A DNA stretch of 52,728 bases from Nitrospirota bacterium. Its GTDB lineage: Bacteria > Nitrospirota > Thermodesulfovibrionia > Thermodesulfovibrionales > JdFR-86. The notes beneath the pieces are model-generated. The model was not told the DNA's origin, searched no databases, and worked only from the letters and a program-made list of their open reading frames with translations. The position numbers were made by a program, and so were the translations under genes. Position 1 is the first letter of the stretch, and the number at the start of each line of letters is the position of its first letter. Location of the stretch: contig JACQZC010000001.1 of NCBI GenBank assembly GCA_016207905.1, forward strand, positions 1-52,728, in the 5' to 3' direction. Below are positions 33,836 to 42,166 of the stretch, piece after piece.

Positions 33836-34330
33836 ATGCCAAGTAGAAAAATCGAAGACCTTAATTTAGTAGTTCGAGAGAAATGTAGACAGTTTATTTC
33901 TCTCTGCAAAGAAAAAGGCATAGATGTCATCATCACATCTACCTTAAGGACAGAGGCAGAACAGCTTGCTTTATTCAGTCAGGGAAGAAAAACACTTAAG
34001 GCAGTTAATGAATTAAGAAAGTCTGCTGGATTGCCACCAATCACTGAGAAGGAAAACAAAAGAAAAGTAACAGGGCTTCTTACATCTACACATCAGTTTG
34101 GGTGTGCATTTGATTGTGCAATAGGGGGGCAAAAGGGGATTACTTATGACATAAAGGCAGATATAAATAAAAACCATATTCCTGATTATGAGGAGATTGG
34201 AAGAATCGGTGAGTCCATAGGTTTAAGATGGGGAGGTCGTTTCAAATTCAAAGACTATGTTCATTTTGAATATACAGGAGGCATAACGCTTTCTGAATTA
34301 AAGGCAGGCAAAAGGCCTGAGGAGGTTTAA
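33836..34330 (+). CDS. Phage endolysin, M15-family peptidase
   Basis: 164 residues. Metal-binding pattern of the M15 (VanY/endolysin) peptidases: STHQFGCAFDCA holds His and Asp, and KDYVHFEY holds the catalytic His. Early part has IIITSTLRTEAEQLAL, the SxxR block. It likely cleaves L-alanyl-D-glutamate or D-Ala-D-Ala bonds in peptidoglycan at lysis. GAGGGG from the upstream repeat acts as ribosome site 11 nt before the ATG. Followed directly by holin-like genes. Confidence 0.88.
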   Translation: MPSRKIEDLNLVVREKCRQFISLCKEKGIDVIITSTLRTEAEQLALFSQGRKTLKAVNELRKSAGLPPITEKENKRKVTGLLTSTHQFGCAFDCAIGGQKGITYDIKADINKNHIPDYEEIGRIGESIGLRWGGRFKFKDYVHFEYTGGITLSELKAGKRPEEV

Positions 34331-34331
34331 A

Positions 34332-34496
34332 ATGAAAAACTGGAGAACCACTGTTTCAGGTTTAATAGGCTCGTTGGGAATATTAGTCCCAATATTTGGA
34401 TTGCCTATGGAGTTGGGCAATGCCCTAACAACGGTTGGCATATTTTTCTTGGGAGTATTTTCTAAAGACAGTGCAGTAGTAGGTAAGGGGCTATAG
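34332..34496 (+). CDS. Small holin-like phage membrane protein
   Basis: 54 residues, too short for most gene callers. MKNWRTTVSGLIGSLGILVP, then a second hydrophobic stretch ALTTVGIFFLGVFS. Two membrane helices with a polar C-terminus (KDSAVVGKGL). Ribosome site GGAGG inside the endolysin end (stop shares the region). Overlaps the next gene (TAGTG). Position after the endolysin fits a holin or pinholin-type function; inference from context. Confidence 0.65.
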   Translation: MKNWRTTVSGLIGSLGILVPIFGLPMELGNALTTVGIFFLGVFSKDSAVVGKGL

Positions 34497-34837
34497 TGGA
34501 ACAGGAGCTTCTGAAGGCACTCATAAATGCAGGTGTGGGGGCGGTGATTGCCCTGATAATTCTTGTGGGGCTTTACAGAATCACAAGCAGGTTAGGGCTT
34601 AAATTCATCGAGGCACAGGAGGAGCAGGCAGGTGCCCTCATAAGGCAGGCTCAGTCCATGGAGGGGCTTACAAAGTCCATTCAGGATTTTGTTGGAAGGG
34701 ATTCAGGAGAGCACAGAGAGATGCTTGTGCTTCTTAGGTTCATTGCACAACAACAGCAAGCATTCGAGGAGGTAAGGCTTGAACACAGAGAGCGTAAAGA
34801 ACAGACGCATCCGCATTGCCCTGTTAAACCTTCTTAA
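34496..34837 (+). CDS. Membrane-anchored phage lysis-region protein (spanin- or holin-like)
   Basis: 113 residues starting at GTG. An N-terminal membrane helix (VGAVIALIILVGLYRI, residues about 12-28) and a long coiled-coil-like segment (KFIEAQEEQAGALIRQAQSM and following) with the C-terminal tail overlapping the next gene. Similar topology to i-spanin or tail-anchored Rz proteins, but no family match is certain. Overlaps the small holin-like gene by 1 bp and the wHTH gene by 59 bp. Confidence 0.6.
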   Translation: MEQELLKALINAGVGAVIALIILVGLYRITSRLGLKFIEAQEEQAGALIRQAQSMEGLTKSIQDFVGRDSGEHREMLVLLRFIAQQQQAFEEVRLEHRERKEQTHPHCPVKPS

Positions 34838-35078
34838 GACAGAGTATCCCGGGGCATTGGACTTAAAGGCAATCCGTTTTGCATTAGACAACCTCGGCTA
34901 TCCGATGCTTGAAGGAGCACTTGAGGCTCATTTGAGATACCTCGAGGAGAAAGGCTATGTGAGCCTTGAAAGAAAAAAAGGATTTGGCTTTGACATCGCA
35001 TTTGCAGAGCTTACTGCAAAAGGCTGGGACCTTATAGATGGCTATCTTAGAGAAAGAGGTATCGATGAAAAGCTCTAA
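34779..35078 (+). CDS. Mu gp26-like winged-helix phage protein
   Basis: 99 residues starting at TTG, supported by GGAGG 7 nt upstream. A winged helix: IRIALLNLLKTEYPGALDLK, AIRFALDNLGYPMLEGALEA, HLRYLEEKGYVSLERK. It matches the VpaChn25_0724-type proteins that sit between lysis and terminase genes in Mu-like phages. Overlaps both neighbours. Possible role in packaging or regulation; not proven. Confidence 0.72.
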   Translation: MNTESVKNRRIRIALLNLLKTEYPGALDLKAIRFALDNLGYPMLEGALEAHLRYLEEKGYVSLERKKGFGFDIAFAELTAKGWDLIDGYLRERGIDEKL

Positions 35079-35400
35079 GAAGAAGCCTGCCCTTGAAGAA
35101 AAAATGCTAAGGGCACTCCTCAGACAGAAAAGGAAATACGAAATATACCTGAGCTCCAGAGCAGACATCTCAAAAAGCGACATTGCCAAAGAGAACGGAA
35201 AAATCAAAAAGGGTAAGAAGGATGAAAATAATGAGAAAGCTGAATTAGACCACAAGGCAGAGCATGCTTACACGCATATCATAAAAACCATCATAGAGCT
35301 TTCAAGAAAGCTCTCACTTTCCGAGGAAACCGACCCCGAGGAGATGAAGAGAAGGGCAGAGGAGATTTTAGAAAGTGAATTTGGCATTAAAAGAAATTAA
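35038..35400 (+). CDS. Mu gp27-like protein, position of terminase small subunit
   Basis: 120 residues with a highly charged, helical composition (RRKK and EEK rich; KKKPALEEKMLRALLRQKRK and HAYTHIIKTIIELSRKLS). The likely start is the ATG at 35065 (MKSSKKKPALEEK) with GAGG upstream; the longer start overlaps the previous gene by 41 bp. It lies directly before terL, the place of the DUF3486/gp27 terminase small subunit in Mu. No HTH is certain. Overlaps terL by 26 bp. Confidence 0.6.
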   Translation: MAILEKEVSMKSSKKKPALEEKMLRALLRQKRKYEIYLSSRADISKSDIAKENGKIKKGKKDENNEKAELDHKAEHAYTHIIKTIIELSRKLSLSEETDPEEMKRRAEEILESEFGIKRN

Positions 35401-36925
35401 AGTCCCGACCACCCACCCTTACTTAAGCATGGGGGAGACACAGTCTCCCCCATGCCCCCCCTCCAAAGAACTGAAGGCTTTGCCTTCTGCACAAACCACA
35501 TTCGAGGGGACTCTTATTCTCCTTCCATATCAGCAAAGATGGGTCAATGATAAATCCCCTCTTAAAATCTGGCTTGCAGGAAGACAGGTCGGAAAATCCT
35601 TCTCGATTGCAATGGAGGCTATGACAGAGGCACTTGAAAGCAAATGCAATAATCTGATTCTCAGCTCCTCAGAAAGACAGTCTAAGGAGGTCATGCAAAA
35701 GGTTTATTCCTTTCTTAGATATTTCAAGGTTCGCTCTGATGAGATTATCAAGGCAGAAAGAGAAACAAAGGAAGAAGTCCAACTTCCAAATGGCTCTCGC
35801 ATCATCTCACTTCCAGCAAACCCTGACACTGTGAGGGGCTTTTCAGGAAATGTCTTCCTCGATGAGTTTGCATTCCATAAAGACAGTAGGGAAATCTGGC
35901 GTGCAATGTATCCGACTGTTACAAGGGGCTATAAGGTGAGGGTTACATCAACACCAAATGGAAAACAGAATATGTTTTATGAGCTATGGAATTTAGGGGG
36001 ACAAAAGGGGGATTTAGAAAAAGAAGGACAGGGAGGATTTTCTAAACACAAGACCGACATTTATGATGCTGTGGCTGAAGGGCTTAAGGTAGACATAGAG
36101 CAGTTAAGGCAGGGCATAGGAGACCCTGATTCATGGGCAGGTGAGTTTGAATGCCGGTTTGTGGATGAGGCAACTGCATTTATCACATACGAGATGATTA
36201 CAAGCTGTGAGGATGAGGGAGCGACAAAGGAGATAACAAATCCCCCTATATCCCCCTTTACTAAAGGGGGACAGGAGGGGGATTACTTCCTCGGCGTTGA
36301 CATTGGGCGTAAGCACGACCTCACAGTATTCTGGCTATGGGAAAAAGTAGGGGATGTTTTCTGGAGCAGAATGGTTAAGGAAATGAAAGGTGCGACATTT
36401 AAAGAGCAGAGGGATTTTCTTTTTTCACTAATGGAAGGGGGCTTTTCCCTGTCATTCCCGCCCCATCTGTCATTCCCGCTTGTCGGGAATCCTTCCGAAG
36501 AAGGATTGCGAACAAGTCGCAATGACAAAAAACAAGCCGGCATGACAGTGAGACGTTGTTGCATTGACTCCACAGGTCTTGGCATGCAACTCAGTGAGGA
36601 GGCAGTAGAGAGATTCGGCTCTCGTATAGAGGCAATTACATTTACAGGAAAGGTCAAGGAAGATTTAGCAATCACCATGAGAAGAAAATTCGAAGACCGT
36701 CAGGTTCGGATTCCCATAGATAAAAACATCAGGGATGACATCCATTCTGTAAAGAAATTCACTACTTCGGCAGGCAATATCAGGTTTGATGCAGAGAGAA
36801 CAGAGCAGGGTCATTCGGATAGGTTCTGGGCATCCTCTCTGGGGATTCATGCAGGTCAGATGCCTGAGGAAGCCATATCTTACGAATCCCTTTCAAAAAG
36901 AAGTTTTCTTAAGGAGCTGATATGA
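35375..36925 (+). CDS. terL: Phage terminase large subunit, Mu gp28-like, carrying in-frame repeats
   Basis: 516 residues. ATPase: Walker A AGRQVGKS (68-75) and Walker B FLDEFAFHKD (about 160); nuclease domain: LGVDIGRKHDL (about 307) with the metal-binding Asp and later CIDSTGLG. It cuts and packages DNA into the head. GTG start. Two stretches look like translated repeats: TNPPISPFTKGGQEGD (about 289-304) and a 33-codon piece (about 359-391, LSFPLVGNPSEEGLRTSR), which families of TerL lack. Both keep the reading frame. ATGA overlap with the portal gene. Confidence 0.88.
   Translation: MNLALKEIKVPTTHPYLSMGETQSPPCPPSKELKALPSAQTTFEGTLILLPYQQRWVNDKSPLKIWLAGRQVGKSFSIAMEAMTEALESKCNNLILSSSERQSKEVMQKVYSFLRYFKVRSDEIIKAERETKEEVQLPNGSRIISLPANPDTVRGFSGNVFLDEFAFHKDSREIWRAMYPTVTRGYKVRVTSTPNGKQNMFYELWNLGGQKGDLEKEGQGGFSKHKTDIYDAVAEGLKVDIEQLRQGIGDPDSWAGEFECRFVDEATAFITYEMITSCEDEGATKEITNPPISPFTKGGQEGDYFLGVDIGRKHDLTVFWLWEKVGDVFWSRMVKEMKGATFKEQRDFLFSLMEGGFSLSFPPHLSFPLVGNPSEEGLRTSRNDKKQAGMTVRRCCIDSTGLGMQLSEEAVERFGSRIEAITFTGKVKEDLAITMRRKFEDRQVRIPIDKNIRDDIHSVKKFTTSAGNIRFDAERTEQGHSDRFWASSLGIHAGQMPEEAISYESLSKRSFLKELI
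36240..36281. repeat. C-type repeat inside terL
   Basis: CCCCTTTA-CT-AAAGGGGG hairpin flanked by CCCCCTATATCCC and AGGAGGGGGATT, in frame within terL. The same type occurs between 43082 and 43136. Confidence 0.7.
36450..36548. repeat. A-type repeat inside terL
   Basis: Contains GTCATTCCCGCTTGTCGGGAAT and a degraded second half (AAGAAGGATTGCGAACAAGT then CGCAATGAC). 99 nt, in frame, adding 33 codons. Related copies lie between other phage genes. Confidence 0.85.
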
Positions 36926-38163
36926 AAAAAGACAAACCCATTCTCGATGAGATTGGCATTATAACCGTAAGAAACAGATATTCGTCCTATCCATCACAGG
37001 GACTCACGCCCGAAAAGCTTGCACTGATTTTCAAAGAGGCTGATTTGGGAGATGTGGGAAGACAGGCAGAGCTATTTGAAGAGATGGAGGAAAAAGACGC
37101 TCATCTCGGCTCTGTCATGCAGACAAGAAAGCTTGCAGTTTCAGGACTTGGTTGGGAGATTATATCTGCATCTAAAGACAAAGAAGACGAAAAGATTGCA
37201 GGATTCATAAAAGAGGCTCTCACATGGTGTGAGAACTGGGACTCTGCATTGCTCGATATGCTCGATGCAATCGGAAAAGGATTTTCTGTCTCAGAAATCA
37301 TGTGGGAGATTGTAGATGAAAGGTGTTGGCTTAAAGAGCTTAAGTGGAGACATCAGAAGAGATTCACATTTATCTCAAATCTCAAATCTCAAATCTCAAT
37401 CTCTGACATCCCTCGCCTTCTCACAGACTCAGAGCCTGTTTATGGAGAAGACCTCGTCCCGAATAAATTCGTTGTCCATAAATACCGTGCAAGAAGCGGT
37501 ATTACGCCAAGGGCTGGAATCTTGAGACCCTGTGCCTATATGTATCTATTCAAGAATTACTCAATCAAAGACTGGCTCATATTCAATGAGAGGTTTGCAA
37601 TGCCAATGAGGATTGGAAAATTCTCCTCGTCCACATCGGAGGCAGATAGAAGGGTTTTAAAGAATGCAGTCTATAACTTAGGTGCCGATGCAGCCGCAGT
37701 TATATCGGATTCGACTGTTATAGAGATGATCGAGTCTGCAGGAAAAGTGCCATCTGCAGAGATATACGAAAGGCTTATCAGGGTTTGCGATTCGTCAATG
37801 TCAAAGGCAGTCTTAGGACAGACCCTTACAACAGAGCAGACCTCTGGAACATATGCAACTGCAAAGGTCCATCAGACCGTAAGGCAGGACATACTTGAGG
37901 CAGATGCAAAGGCACTTCAAAGGACGATTCAGATGCAGGTCATTCGTCCTCTAATCGAGTATAACTTTGGCATAGACAAAAGTCTTCCTGTTTTCAAGTT
38001 CCATTATGAGGAGGGCAAAGACCTCAAGGCACTGGCAGAGACCTATGGCGTCCTTGTGAGGGATATGGGCTTCGATGGAATACCAAAGTCCCATATATAT
38101 CAGAGATTCGGAATCCCCATGCCTGAAAATGGTGAGGAGACAGTAAAGGGAGAGATTAAATGA
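36922..38163 (+). CDS. Phage portal protein, Mu gp29-like (DUF935)
   Basis: 413 residues. DUF935 style: NRYSSYPSQGLTPEKLALIF, HLGSVMQTRKLAVSGLGWEI, FNERFAMPMRIGKF, VLGQTLTTEQTSGTYATAKV and QMQVIRPLIEYNFG. It forms the head-tail connector. Start overlaps terL (ATGA) and the stop overlaps the gpG-like gene. A short AAATCTC repeat run codes for NLKSQISISD (about 153-163) and may be another small insertion. The usual Mu gene order next has gpF (SPP1 gp7-like); it is absent here. Confidence 0.92.
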   Translation: MKKDKPILDEIGIITVRNRYSSYPSQGLTPEKLALIFKEADLGDVGRQAELFEEMEEKDAHLGSVMQTRKLAVSGLGWEIISASKDKEDEKIAGFIKEALTWCENWDSALLDMLDAIGKGFSVSEIMWEIVDERCWLKELKWRHQKRFTFISNLKSQISISDIPRLLTDSEPVYGEDLVPNKFVVHKYRARSGITPRAGILRPCAYMYLFKNYSIKDWLIFNERFAMPMRIGKFSSSTSEADRRVLKNAVYNLGADAAAVISDSTVIEMIESAGKVPSAEIYERLIRVCDSSMSKAVLGQTLTTEQTSGTYATAKVHQTVRQDILEADAKALQRTIQMQVIRPLIEYNFGIDKSLPVFKFHYEEGKDLKALAETYGVLVRDMGFDGIPKSHIYQRFGIPMPENGEETVKGEIK

Positions 38164-38618
38164 GAGTTAGCCTGACAGTTAGGGTTGATGCCTTAGAGGC
38201 AATGGCGGCACTTGGAAGTATCAAAGAGCGGATAAAGGACATGAGCCCAGCTATGCAAAGGGTAGCGAGTATTATGCAGTCTTCGGTAGAGAAAAACTTT
38301 GATGCCGAAGGAAGACCTAAATGGCATCCCCTTCATCCCCTGACGATACGGGATAGGATGAGACAGGGCTACTGGCCCGGCAAGATTCTGCACAGAACCG
38401 GAGCCCTCAGGGCATCTATCGCTCAATATTTTGACAGTCGGAGGGCAGGTGTTGGCACAAACCTTAAATACGCTGCAGTACATCAGTACGGAGAACTTAC
38501 GAGTATCAAAGGAAGAAGGGCTCTTATCCCTGCAAGACCCTTTTTAAAACTAACGGATGAGGAGATGGGCGAGATTACCAATGTGATTAACGATTACTTA
38601 TTAGGAGGTCTTAAATGA
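38160..38618 (+). CDS. Phage virion morphogenesis protein, Mu gpG-like
   Basis: 152 residues. Matches the gpG/tail-completion family: MRVSLTVRVD, MSPAMQRVASIMQSSVEKNF, GRPKWHPLHPLTIRDR, GKILHRTGALRASIAQYF, YAAVHQYG and ARPFLKLTDEEM. It helps head or tail completion. ATGA overlaps on both sides. Confidence 0.88.
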   Translation: MRVSLTVRVDALEAMAALGSIKERIKDMSPAMQRVASIMQSSVEKNFDAEGRPKWHPLHPLTIRDRMRQGYWPGKILHRTGALRASIAQYFDSRRAGVGTNLKYAAVHQYGELTSIKGRRALIPARPFLKLTDEEMGEITNVINDYLLGGLK

Positions 38619-39607
38619 TTTCTGAGCTTTTAAATTTGAAATCCGAGATTACAGGTATTCCATCCGAGATTCAGGTTTTACCATTAGGCTCTCATAAGAC
38701 AGACAAAGGGGACTTTATCCTCGATAAGGAATCCGCAGGTGCAATCATCGAAGATTTCAACTCTCATCAAAACGACATGGTCATTGACTATGAGCATCAG
38801 ACGCTAAGTGGTAAAGAGGCACCTGCCGCAGGATGGATTAAGGGGCTTGTAAATAAAGGCAAGGATGGGGTGTGGGCAATAGTTGAATGGACTGAGAGGG
38901 CAAGGGAGTATCTCAAGAATCGTGAATACAGATATCTCAGCCCTGTATTTTTGAAAAGGCTTTCAGATAACAAGATAGTCAGGCTTATCAATGCAGGATT
39001 GACAAACCAGCCGGCAATAGATGGAATGGTTCCTATAGTAAATAAGGATTCCGAACAAGTCGGAATAACAGAAATAAGAAAGGAGGTTTCTATGGAGAAA
39101 CTACTTGAGGTATTGGGACTGAATCCCGATACAACCGAGGATTCTGCAATCTCTGTAGTTCAGACACTGAAGTCTCAGATAAAAGAAATCTCGGATTTCA
39201 AATCTAAGATTCAGAGTGCCCTTGGACTTAATGCGGATGCAACCCTTTCAGAAGTCACAGGCACAGTCATGGCTATGAAGCAGTCTCAGAGGTATGCAGA
39301 TGACCTCGTGAAAAGGGTCTCGGAGCTTGAGACTCAGCTCAGAAAGAGGGATGCCGATGAGCTTGTAACTCAGGCAATGAAAGAAGGTAAGGTTACTCCT
39401 GCACAGAAAGACTGGGCAATGGATTATGCAGAAACAGACATTGAAGGGTTCAAGGTCTTTGTCTCAAAGGCACCTATAGTCATTGACACATTTGAGTATG
39501 CAGGCGAAGACATGCCCGGAGATGGCATCTCAATCGATGAGATTCAGATTCAGGTGAACAAAACACTCGGAGTTTCCGAGGAGACATTTAAAAAACACAA
39601 TAAATAG
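38615..39607 (+). CDS. Mu gpI-like prohead protease with nested scaffold
   Basis: 330 residues. N-terminal half is the Mu I-protein protease: KTDKGDFILDKESAGAIIED, MVIDYEHQTLSGKEAPAAGW, YRYLSPVF and GLTNQPAIDGMVPI. The C-terminal half is helical with a coiled-coil segment (VKRVSELETQLRKRDADELV), which fits a scaffold. An internal AAGGAGG plus ATG at 39092 in frame marks a separate scaffold start, as Mu gene Z lies within I. ATGA overlap with gpG gene. Confidence 0.9.
   Translation: MISELLNLKSEITGIPSEIQVLPLGSHKTDKGDFILDKESAGAIIEDFNSHQNDMVIDYEHQTLSGKEAPAAGWIKGLVNKGKDGVWAIVEWTERAREYLKNREYRYLSPVFLKRLSDNKIVRLINAGLTNQPAIDGMVPIVNKDSEQVGITEIRKEVSMEKLLEVLGLNPDTTEDSAISVVQTLKSQIKEISDFKSKIQSALGLNADATLSEVTGTVMAMKQSQRYADDLVKRVSELETQLRKRDADELVTQAMKEGKVTPAQKDWAMDYAETDIEGFKVFVSKAPIVIDTFEYAGEDMPGDGISIDEIQIQVNKTLGVSEETFKKHNK
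39092..39607 (+). CDS. Nested in-frame scaffold protein (Mu gpZ-like), predicted
   Basis: Inside the protease gene an AAAGGAGG with 6-nt spacing precedes ATG at 39092; product would be 171 residues, starting MEKLLEVLGLNPDT. In Mu, gene Z encodes the scaffold from an internal start of I. The ribosome site is the strongest in the gene, far stronger than the ATGA-coupled start of the full gene. Confidence 0.7.
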   Translation: MEKLLEVLGLNPDTTEDSAISVVQTLKSQIKEISDFKSKIQSALGLNADATLSEVTGTVMAMKQSQRYADDLVKRVSELETQLRKRDADELVTQAMKEGKVTPAQKDWAMDYAETDIEGFKVFVSKAPIVIDTFEYAGEDMPGDGISIDEIQIQVNKTLGVSEETFKKHNK

Positions 39608-39611
39608 TTTT

Positions 39612-39702
39612 GTCATTCTGGCTTGGCCTACTTCGCCGAAGTGGCTACGAAGGCTGAATCCAGAATCCTTCTTAGGAAGGATTCCCGACAAGCGGGAATG
39701 AC
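39612..39702. repeat. A-type repeat between gpI and decoration gene
   Basis: Starts GTCATTCTGG, has a CTTCGCCGAAG hairpin and ends AAGGATTCCCGACAAGCGGG plus AATGAC. Located entirely between stop and the next GGAGG. Confidence 0.85.
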
Positions 39703-39726
39703 GGAAAAAAAAGAAAAGGAGGAAAT

Positions 39727-40389
39727 ATGTCTGCATTAACAGCTGACAGGAAAACACCTTATAGAGAAGACATTACATACTCTATAGGTGTGGCAGGAGC
39801 GTCTAAGATTTTCGCAGGCTCGATAGTTGCCATTAACTCCTCAGGTTATGCCGTGCCTGCCTCAGATACGGCAGGGCTGAGGGTTATAGGCAGGGCTGAG
39901 GAGCAAGTGGACAACTCCGCAGGTGCAAACGGAGACAAGTCTGTGCTTGTCAGGAAAGGGGTATATAAGGTTGCGAGCTCAGGGCTAACGATTGCAGATG
40001 TTGGCAAGGTTGCCTTAGTCTCTGATGACCAGACAATCTCAATACTGGATACCACGAACAACATCGTTGCTGGTGTCATAGAAGCAATTGACTCTGCAAC
40101 TGAAGCTTGGGTGAGACTTGGGCTTTCAATCGGAGTAAGGGTTGTGAAGACAAGCCTAAGCTATAAGGCGGTTGCCGTAACCGTTGCCGCATCTGCAACA
40201 TCGGGCTCAAGTGCAGCAGATGCTGATCTTGAAGGTGGCGAGATTCTCGGCATCTACTCCACAGGCAACCAAGACCAGCTAATTGACAGCGTAGTGCGGA
40301 ATGCAGATGGCTCTGTAACTGTAACACTTGCTGTAGCTGCAGTTGCAAATAACACATTCAAAGTCGTTGTCCTTAGGGCAACAGGATAA
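39727..40389 (+). CDS. Phage capsid decoration protein, DUF2190-like
   Basis: 220 residues. N-terminal 120 residues follow the DUF2190 (head decoration) pattern: DITYSIGVAGASKIFAGSIV, AINSSGYAVPASDTAGLRVI, GDKSVLVRKGVYKVASSGLT. A Ser/Ala-rich C-terminal part (VAASATSGSSAAD and SVTVTLAVAAVANNTFKVVV) is beta-rich. AAAGGAGG precedes the ATG. Adjacent to the major head gene, as in Mu-like phages. Confidence 0.82.
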   Translation: MSALTADRKTPYREDITYSIGVAGASKIFAGSIVAINSSGYAVPASDTAGLRVIGRAEEQVDNSAGANGDKSVLVRKGVYKVASSGLTIADVGKVALVSDDQTISILDTTNNIVAGVIEAIDSATEAWVRLGLSIGVRVVKTSLSYKAVAVTVAASATSGSSAADADLEGGEILGIYSTGNQDQLIDSVVRNADGSVTVTLAVAAVANNTFKVVVLRATG

Positions 40390-40399
40390 GGAGGAAACC

Positions 40400-41278
40400 A
40401 TGATAATCAATCAAGCATCGCTAAGTGCAATCTACAAGAGCTTTAAGACAATCTTCAATGAGGCTTTTACAGGTATAGAGCCACTCTTCGCAAAGGTGGC
40501 TATGGTTGTTCCATCATCAGTAAGAGAGGAGACATATGCATGGCTTGGCGCATTCCCCAAGATGCGTGAGTGGGTAGGAGAAAGATTTATTAAGAATCTT
40601 TCTTTGAATACTTATAACATCAAGAACAAAGACTGGGAAGTCACTATCGAGCTTGACAGAAACGACATCGAGGACGACAGCATTGGTGTCTATAAGCCAA
40701 TCATAGCAGAATTAGGTAGGTCTGCGGCACAGCACCCAGATGAACTCGTATTCAGCCTTCTTTCGCAAGGGTTTCAAACCTCTTGCTATGACGGACAGTA
40801 TTTCTTTGACACAGACCATCCGGTTGGAAGTGGCAGTGTCTCAAACTATGGAGGTGGCGCAGGCACAGGGTGGTATCTCTTAGATGTAGGAAGGGCAATA
40901 AAGCCCCTTATATTCCAATCGAGAAGGGATGTGGAGTTTGTCTCAAAAGATATGCCTGACGATGAGCATGTCTTTATGAGAAAGAAATATATCTATGGAG
41001 TAGACAGAAGGGATAATGCAGGGTTTGGCTTATGGCAGATGGCTTATGCCAGCAAGGATACCCTTAATGCCACAAACTATGGAAACGCCCGCTCTGCCAT
41101 GCTTTCGTTTAAAGACGAAGAGGGAAAGCCACTGGGCATTATGCCAAACCTCCTCGTTGTCCCCCCAACTCTCGAAGGTGCAGCACGGGAGATTCTTATG
41201 AATGAGCGTGATGCCTCGGGTGCAACCAACAAATGGAGAAACACAGCAGAGCTTCTGGTTTCACCGTGGTTAGCATAA
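40400..41278 (+). CDS. Major head subunit, Mu gpT-like
   Basis: About 292 residues from MIINQASLSAIYKSFKTIFN; AAGGAGGAAACC precedes this ATG, so I prefer it to the upstream start. Family blocks: WLGAFPKMREWVGERFIKNL, YNIKNKDWEVTIELDRNDIE, DDSIGVYKPIIAELGRSA, HPDELVFSLL and DHPVGSGSVSNYGG. HK97-fold capsid protein. Confidence 0.92.
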   Translation: MIINQASLSAIYKSFKTIFNEAFTGIEPLFAKVAMVVPSSVREETYAWLGAFPKMREWVGERFIKNLSLNTYNIKNKDWEVTIELDRNDIEDDSIGVYKPIIAELGRSAAQHPDELVFSLLSQGFQTSCYDGQYFFDTDHPVGSGSVSNYGGGAGTGWYLLDVGRAIKPLIFQSRRDVEFVSKDMPDDEHVFMRKKYIYGVDRRDNAGFGLWQMAYASKDTLNATNYGNARSAMLSFKDEEGKPLGIMPNLLVVPPTLEGAAREILMNERDASGATNKWRNTAELLVSPWLA

Positions 41279-41284
41279 AAACCT

Positions 41285-41310
41285 GTAAGGGGGACTTGTG
41301 TCCCCCTTAC
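41285..41310 (+). terminator. Strong hairpin after the major head gene
   Basis: GTAAGGGGGAC-TTGT-GTCCCCCTTAC: 11-bp perfect stem, 4-nt loop. No T-run follows, so it may be a processing or stabilising site, or a C-type repeat, more than an intrinsic terminator. It could uncouple capsid and downstream messages. Confidence 0.4.
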
Positions 41311-41335
41311 ATATCCCCCTGCGGGGTCTAAAAAA

Positions 41336-41376
41336 AGACAAGATGCTGAATCCCGAAGCATCGGGACAGCATGACA
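41336..41376. repeat. Degraded A-type repeat
   Basis: Contains AGATGCTGAATCCCGAAGCA then TCGGGACAGCATGACA, a shortened form of the A element's second half. Next gene begins 19 nt later. Confidence 0.5.
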
Positions 41377-41394
41377 TAAGAAAGGACAATTAAA

Positions 41395-41826
41395 TTGTCA
41401 TACTCAACACTCGCTGACATAAAAAAGCTCATCCCAGAAGAAACACTCATTCAGCTTACTGACGATGAGGGATTGGGTGTTGTCAATCAAACTCGGATTG
41501 ACGAGGCAATAAAGGGTGCTGACTCCGAGATAGACTCCTACTGTGGAGGGCGGTATAAAGTTCCGCTCTCCACGGTCCCTGATATTGTAAAAAAACTTTC
41601 TATTGACATTGCAATCTATAACCTTTACTCACGAAGGGTAGAGGAAATACCGCAAACAAGGGCAGAGCGATATAAGAATGCAATCAGACAGTTAGAGGCA
41701 ATATCTAAAGGCGTAGTCTCTCTGGGCATTGACCCTCAACCCTCTGCAAGCATTGATGGAAGGGCAGAGACGAATAAGGAGACAGATGAGAATGTCTTTT
41801 CAAGGGATAAACTGGAAGGATTTTAA
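41395..41826 (+). CDS. Mu gp36-like protein (DUF1320)
   Basis: 143 residues starting at TTG (AAAGGACAATTAAA upstream). DUF1320 pattern: YSTLADIKKLIPEETLIQLT, RIDEAIKGADSEIDSYCGGR, YKVPLSTVPDIVKKLSIDIA, RVEEIPQTRAERYKNA. Head-tail connector-type protein in Mu-like phages. Confidence 0.88.
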   Translation: MSYSTLADIKKLIPEETLIQLTDDEGLGVVNQTRIDEAIKGADSEIDSYCGGRYKVPLSTVPDIVKKLSIDIAIYNLYSRRVEEIPQTRAERYKNAIRQLEAISKGVVSLGIDPQPSASIDGRAETNKETDENVFSRDKLEGF

Positions 41827-41837
41827 AGGAGGTTTTT

Positions 41838-42146
41838 ATGGGACTTAAAGAGATAGTATCAGCAGGTGATATGGCTAAGAAGCTAAGTAATGCATGTCTT
41901 ACCATGAATAGCATCAATAATACTTATAAACCTGATTATGAAGAGCTTTTAAGTGCAATTCATCAGTCCATTGGTGCAGGCAAGACACTAAGCACCCTGA
42001 CAGATGACGAGGTTAATACCTTCTTTTTTAAGGGGCTTGGCGATTTACAGGCAGTAGCAGATGCACAGGTAATTCTCATGGAATGGGAAAAGAACATACT
42101 TGCATTGAGCAAAAGCGTGGCAGTCTTGCCTGCGAATAATATATGA
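41838..42146 (+). CDS. Phage protein of unknown function, 102 residues
   Basis: AAAGGAGG plus ATG, so well-supported start. Sequence is helical: EIVSAGDMAKKLSNACLTMN, EELLSAIHQSIGAGKTLSTL, FFFKGLGDLQAVADAQVILM. I recognise no family. It lies between gp36 and the discoidin-like gene, in a position where Mu has no gene. Confidence 0.6.
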   Translation: MGLKEIVSAGDMAKKLSNACLTMNSINNTYKPDYEELLSAIHQSIGAGKTLSTLTDDEVNTFFFKGLGDLQAVADAQVILMEWEKNILALSKSVAVLPANNI

Positions 42147-42166
42147 GCATGAGTAGGGAAGGGTAA

